Origin: Acidimicrobiia bacterium
GTDB taxonomy: Bacteria > Actinomycetota > Acidimicrobiia > Acidimicrobiales > Aldehydirespiratoraceae
Length of the DNA: 8,006 nt
Direction of reading: 5' to 3'
Assembly (NCBI GenBank): GCA_022824605.1
Contig: JAJDZO010000118.1
Location: forward strand, 1 to 8,006
Both the position numbers and the translations under genes were made by a program. Below are positions 5,390 through 8,006 of the stretch, in pieces (within the stretch, counting starts at the first letter, position 1; each line of letters opens with the position of its first letter). The notes under the pieces are model-generated. The model was not told the DNA's origin. It was given only the letters and a program-made list of their open reading frames with translations, and did not search any database.

Positions 5390-7138
5390 GTGCGCGCGCT
5401 GGCTGCGTCGTCTTTCCCGGCTGCGCTCACCGTGTTGGTGCTGGTCCCGGCAGTGGGGGCTCTGGTGCTGTTGGCGATGCCCCGAAGTAGACCCGACCTG
5501 TTCAAACCGGTCGCGCTGGCCGCCTCGACGGTGTCGGCGGCGCTGGCGGTGTGGGTGCTCGCCGAGTTCGATGCCGGTTCGGCGGCCGTCTTCCAGTTCT
5601 GGCAGCAGCACGAGTGGATCTCGGGCTGGGGCGTCTCGTGGCAGGTGGGCGTGGACGGGCTGTCGCTGTTCCTGGTGGTGATGACCGCGCTGATCTTCCC
5701 GCTGGCCATCGTCGGCGTGGACGCCGAGCATTCGCCCAAGCCCTACTACGCCTGGATGCTGATACTGGAGGCGGGCTGCCTGGGCACCTTCGTGGCCCTC
5801 GACCTGGTGATGTTCTTCGTGTTCTTCGAGGTGGTGCTGGTGCCCATGTACTTCCTGATCGGCGGTTGGGGCCACGGGCAGAGGGCCTACGCGGCCACCA
5901 AGTTCTTCCTGTTCACGATGTTCGGCTCGGCGCTGATGCTGGTGGCGATCGTGGCGTTGGCGTTCCTGCACTCATCGGCCTCGGGTGCCGGGGTGACGTT
6001 CGACCTGATCACCCTCGCCGAGTCGCAAGTGCTGGCCACCACCACGGCCCGCTGGCTGTTCTTGGCCTTCGCGCTGGCCTTCGCGGTGAAGGTGCCACTG
6101 TTCCCGGTGCACACATGGCTGCCCGACGCCCACACCAATGCGCCCACCGCCGGCTCGGTGATCCTGGCCGCGGTCATGTTGAAGCTCGGGACCTACGGCC
6201 TGGTGCGATTCGGTCTGTACCTGTTCCCGGAGGCGTCGGTGTACTTCGCGCCGTTGATGGTCACCCTCGGCGTGATCGGCATCATCTACGGCGCCATCGC
6301 TGCTGCCATGCAGCGCGATCTCAAGCGGCTGGTGGCCTATTCGTCGGTGGCCCACCTCGGCTTCATCGTGATCGGCACCTTCGCGCTCAACACCGAGGGG
6401 CTCACCGGCGGCGTGCTGCAGATGGTGAACCACGGCGTGTCCACCGGGGCGCTGTTCCTGCTGGTGGGGATGATCTACGAGCGCCGCCACACCCGTGAGA
6501 TCTCCGAACTGGGCGGCCTGCAGAAGCCGGCGCCGCGGCTGGCTGCGGTGTTCATGGTGGTGATGCTCTCTTCGGTGGGGCTTCCGGGCCTCAACGGCTT
6601 CGTGGGCGAACTGTTGGTGCTGCTGGGCGCCTTCAACGCTCATCGCTGGTGGACGGTGGTCGCGGCTGCGGGCGTGATCCTGGCTGCGGTGTATTTGCTG
6701 TGGGCCTATCAGCGGGTGTTCCACGGTCCGGCGTCGGGGGCCAACGCGCAGATGCCCGACCTTCGCTGGCGTGAGGGTCTGGTGATGGCGCCGTTCCTAG
6801 CGGCCATCGTGTTCATGGGCGTCTACCCCAAGCCGGTGATCGAGAGGGTAGAGCCGGCCGTCGATGCGATCATCGCCCATGTGGAGCACAACGTGGCCGG
6901 CTTCGCGGAGCCGGTCGCCAACGTGACGTCTCCCGTGAGCCTGGACGACTTGTCGCACTCCGAAGGCGGAACCGGCCACAACGGCCACGGTGACGGCGGC
7001 GGCGCCGATCATGACGACGGCAGCGGTGACGGCCACGGCGCCGACCATGAGGGCGGTGGATCCGGCGACGATGGCGACCGCGGTGACGATGGGGACCACC
7101 GCGACGGCGGTGGCGCCGACCATGGGAGCGGCGGCTGA
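5390..7138 (+). CDS. nuoM: NADH-quinone oxidoreductase subunit M with His/Asp-rich C-terminal tail
   Basis: A 582-residue antiporter-like proton-pumping subunit (E. coli NuoM has 509). Key residues match E. coli numbering closely: Glu147 (MFFVFFEVVLVPMYFLIGGWG), Lys234 (FAVKVPLFPVHTWLPDAH), Lys265 (AVMLKLGTYGLVRF), Lys312 (QRDLKRLVAYSSVAHLGF), His348 (MVNHGVSTG) and Glu407 (GLNGFVGELLVL). Two features are odd. The first 12 residues come from the third, partial copy of the upstream 93-bp repeat, and family-like sequence begins around LTVLVLVPAVGALVLL. The last ~60 residues form a low-complexity tail rich in Gly, Asp and His that is absent from ordinary NuoM. The start is GTG 5390, directly after an in-frame TAG and with AGGGTGGG 7 nt upstream. 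The stop TGA shares its A with the nuoN ATG. Confidence 0.97.
   Translation: MRALAASSFPAALTVLVLVPAVGALVLLAMPRSRPDLFKPVALAASTVSAALAVWVLAEFDAGSAAVFQFWQQHEWISGWGVSWQVGVDGLSLFLVVMTALIFPLAIVGVDAEHSPKPYYAWMLILEAGCLGTFVALDLVMFFVFFEVVLVPMYFLIGGWGHGQRAYAATKFFLFTMFGSALMLVAIVALAFLHSSASGAGVTFDLITLAESQVLATTTARWLFLAFALAFAVKVPLFPVHTWLPDAHTNAPTAGSVILAAVMLKLGTYGLVRFGLYLFPEASVYFAPLMVTLGVIGIIYGAIAAAMQRDLKRLVAYSSVAHLGFIVIGTFALNTEGLTGGVLQMVNHGVSTGALFLLVGMIYERRHTREISELGGLQKPAPRLAAVFMVVMLSSVGLPGLNGFVGELLVLLGAFNAHRWWTVVAAAGVILAAVYLLWAYQRVFHGPASGANAQMPDLRWREGLVMAPFLAAIVFMGVYPKPVIERVEPAVDAIIAHVEHNVAGFAEPVANVTSPVSLDDLSHSEGGTGHNGHGDGGGADHDDGSGDGHGADHEGGGSGDDGDRGDDGDHRDGGGADHGSGG
6956..7135 (+). other. His/Asp/Gly-rich low-complexity tail of NuoM
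   Basis: Residues 523-582 of NuoM contain 8 His and 14 Asp by hand count, with most other positions Gly, and three GADH tetrapeptides (538-541, 550-553, 575-578). The DNA is built of GGCGAC/GACGGC/GGCCAC-like codons and is internally repetitive. It is strongly hydrophilic and likely disordered. The composition resembles metal-binding His-rich tails, but no function can be read from composition alone. With 14 transmembrane helices expected in NuoM, the tail should be on the same side as the N-terminus, probably the outer face. Confidence 0.85.
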
Positions 7139-8006
7139 TGGGCGCGATGCTGGCCCAGCTTCCGGTGCGGACGCCTTCTGTCGACTGGGCGGGGCTGTTG
7201 CCCGTCCTGCTGCCCGCGGCGGGCGCGCTGGTGCTGTTGATGGTGCGCTCGCTGGTGCCCAACCGGCTGCTGCCGGACGTGCTGGACGCGGTCTGGACGT
7301 TCGCGGTGGCGGTGGCCGGAGTTGTCTCGGTGGTGGTCCTCTGGCAGCGAGATGAGGTTGTTCAGGCGTTCGACGGCCAATTGGTGATGGACAAGACCGC
7401 GCTGTTCGTGGCTGCGGTGGTGCTGGGATCGGTGGCGCTGGTCGCTCCGACCGTGCCCCGGTACTGCCGCCGGGTCGGGGTCGCCAGCGTGGAGTTGTGC
7501 GTGCTCGTGTTGCTGGCGGCGGCCGGGGCGGTGGTCATGGCCGGGGCCGTCGACCTGATCGTGTTGTTCCTCGGGCTCGAGACCATGTCGATATCGGCGT
7601 ACGTGATGGCCGCGCTCAACCTGCGCCGCCTCGAGTCGCTGGAGGCGGGCCTCAAGTACTTCGTGCTGGGGGCGTTCTCCACCGCGTTCCTGCTGTTCGG
7701 CATGGCCTTGGTGTACGGCGCGACCGGCACCACCAACCTGGAGGCGATCGCCAGCTATCTCGACACCTACATCGTGCTGCGCGACGGCTTGTTGCTGGCC
7801 GGCATGGCCATGCTGCTGGTGGGGTTGGGCTTCAAGGTGGCCGCCGCGCCGTTCCATGCCTGGGCGCCCGACACCTACGTCGGCGCGCCGACGCCGGTGA
7901 CGGCCTTCATGGCCTCCGCGGTGAAGGCGGCCGGCTTCGGTCGAGCGCAGCGAATCCCGGCGGAACGCGGCGACGATGTAGAGCGAGAGACTCTGCAGCT
8001 CGAGCC
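7138..8006 (+). CDS. nuoN: NADH-quinone oxidoreductase subunit N, 5' part (runs off the right edge)
   Basis: The frame is open from ATG 7138 to the edge (289 complete codons). NuoN is the antiporter-like subunit nearest the connecting part of the membrane arm. Visible hallmarks are Glu148 (FLGLETMSISAYVMAAL), Lys173 (GLKYFVLGAFSTAFLL), Lys233 (GLGFKVAAAPFHAWAPDTYVGA) and Lys263 (TPVTAFMASAVKAAGF), equivalent to E. coli Glu133, Lys158, Lys217 and Lys247. The start overlaps the nuoM stop by one base and GGGAG (7124-7128) lies 9 nt upstream; ATG 7147 is a weaker alternative. From residue 268 (base 7939) the sequence stops being hydrophobic: the expected remainder of the helix is replaced by GRAQRIPAERGDDVERETLQ. 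This is either an in-frame insertion, a disrupted gene or a misassembled edge, so the integrity of nuoN cannot be judged here. Confidence 0.9.
   Translation, partial: MGAMLAQLPVRTPSVDWAGLLPVLLPAAGALVLLMVRSLVPNRLLPDVLDAVWTFAVAVAGVVSVVVLWQRDEVVQAFDGQLVMDKTALFVAAVVLGSVALVAPTVPRYCRRVGVASVELCVLVLLAAAGAVVMAGAVDLIVLFLGLETMSISAYVMAALNLRRLESLEAGLKYFVLGAFSTAFLLFGMALVYGATGTTNLEAIASYLDTYIVLRDGLLLAGMAMLLVGLGFKVAAAPFHAWAPDTYVGAPTPVTAFMASAVKAAGFGRAQRIPAERGDDVERETLQLE
7939..8006 (+). other. anomalous hydrophilic segment interrupting nuoN
   Basis: The last 68 bases do not look like nuoN. They encode a charged stretch (about nine Arg/Asp/Glu in 22 residues) inside what should be a transmembrane helix right after the conserved Lys263. 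Codon use changes too: three CGA codons, a GTA and an ACT appear within 22 codons, unlike the preceding gene. The DNA holds small palindromes (CTGCAG, CTCGAG, AGAG-A-CTCT). The frame stays open. I read it as the start of an inserted repeat element or the edge of a misjoined contig. The boundary at 7939 is approximate, since GGCTTC before it could belong to either side. Confidence 0.55.

Larger units (their letters stand above)
5204..5425 (+). repeat. 93-bp tandem repeat, 2.4 copies, at the nuoL-nuoM junction
   Basis: Copy 1 is 5204-5296, copy 2 is 5297-5389, and a partial copy 3 is 5390-5425 (36 nt), after which the sequence becomes normal nuoM. Copies 1 and 2 differ at 4 of 93 positions (5214, 5227, 5249 and 5268 in copy 1), each C in copy 1 and T in copy 2. 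Copy 3 differs from copy 2 at one position in 36. The unit is a multiple of three, begins GTG and ends TAG, so every copy restarts the same frame, which is the nuoM frame. The 3' part of the unit holds AGGGTGGG, positioned as a Shine-Dalgarno sequence for the following GTG. This region makes up the whole 185-nt spacer; nothing else is seen in it. Confidence 0.95.

Noticed and set aside
5204..5425. The nuoL-nuoM repeats as a CRISPR array
   Set aside because: The units are directly adjacent with no unique spacers, and the unit is 93 bp.
5201..5971. Minus-strand frame with two repeated blocks (AHLQAHPERPS-type)
   Set aside because: The blocks are the antisense reading of the 93-bp DNA repeat; the rest is antisense to nuoM with low-complexity His/Gln/Arg content.
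6797..7123. Minus-strand frame encoding a strikingly hydrophobic Ala/Val-rich protein opposite the NuoM tail
   Set aside because: Complements of Gly, Asp and His codons (GGC, GAC, CAC) read as Ala, Val and Val, so the hydrophobicity is a by-product of the NuoM tail. No ribosome binding site or gene context supports it.
3327..8006. nuoL-nuoM-nuoN as an Mrp-type antiporter or hydrogenase membrane module
   Set aside because: nuoH, nuoI, nuoJ and nuoK precede them in complex I order, and residue patterns and lengths match NuoL, NuoM and NuoN, including the NuoL lateral helix.

Overview
The window is a contiguous stretch of a bacterial nuo operon, encoding the proton-pumping NADH:quinone oxidoreductase (respiratory complex I). 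All genes lie on the + strand. In order they are: 3' end of nuoG (1-552), nuoH (549-1820), nuoI (1822-2430), nuoJ (2423-2974), nuoK (2974-3288), nuoL (3327-5204), nuoM (5390-7138) and the 5' part of nuoN (7138 to the right edge). Gene order and subunit families are the canonical ones. The DNA is very GC-rich with G/C-biased third codon positions. The NuoI and NuoG sequences resemble those of Actinomycetota; Acidimicrobiia or a related class is a guess from general sequence feel, not a demonstrated placement.

The genes are packed for co-transcription and translational coupling: a 4-nt overlap for nuoG/nuoH, 8 nt for nuoI/nuoJ, 1 nt for nuoJ/nuoK and nuoM/nuoN, and a 1-nt gap for nuoH/nuoI. I see no internal promoter, terminator, tRNA, CRISPR or transposase gene. 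NuoI carries the two terminal [4Fe-4S] clusters that feed electrons to quinone. NuoH forms most of the quinone chamber and the link to the membrane arm. NuoJ and NuoK form the connecting part of the arm. NuoL, NuoM and NuoN are the three antiporter-like proton-pumping subunits. The acidic and lysine residues expected for proton transfer are visible in NuoK, NuoL, NuoM and the part of NuoN that is present.

What is not ordinary is repeat-like DNA placed in or between these conserved genes. (1) Three tandem 36-bp in-frame repeats sit in the linker before the last domain of NuoG (100-207). (2) A degenerate 37-nt-offset duplication of the nuoK stop region separates nuoK from nuoL and creates an 11-codon mini-ORF. 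(3) A 93-bp tandem repeat fills the only sizeable gap (nuoL-nuoM, 185 nt). Each full copy is a 30-codon GTG-to-TAG mini-ORF, and a third partial copy supplies the start codon and first 12 codons of nuoM. (4) In the last 68 nt nuoN leaves its family sequence inside a transmembrane helix and continues in frame as a hydrophilic stretch with different codon use, suggesting an inserted repeat element or an assembly junction. NuoM also ends in an unusual 60-residue His/Asp/Gly-rich tail. I found no gene outside complex I; the candidate novelty is these repeats and their possible effect on translation of the operon.
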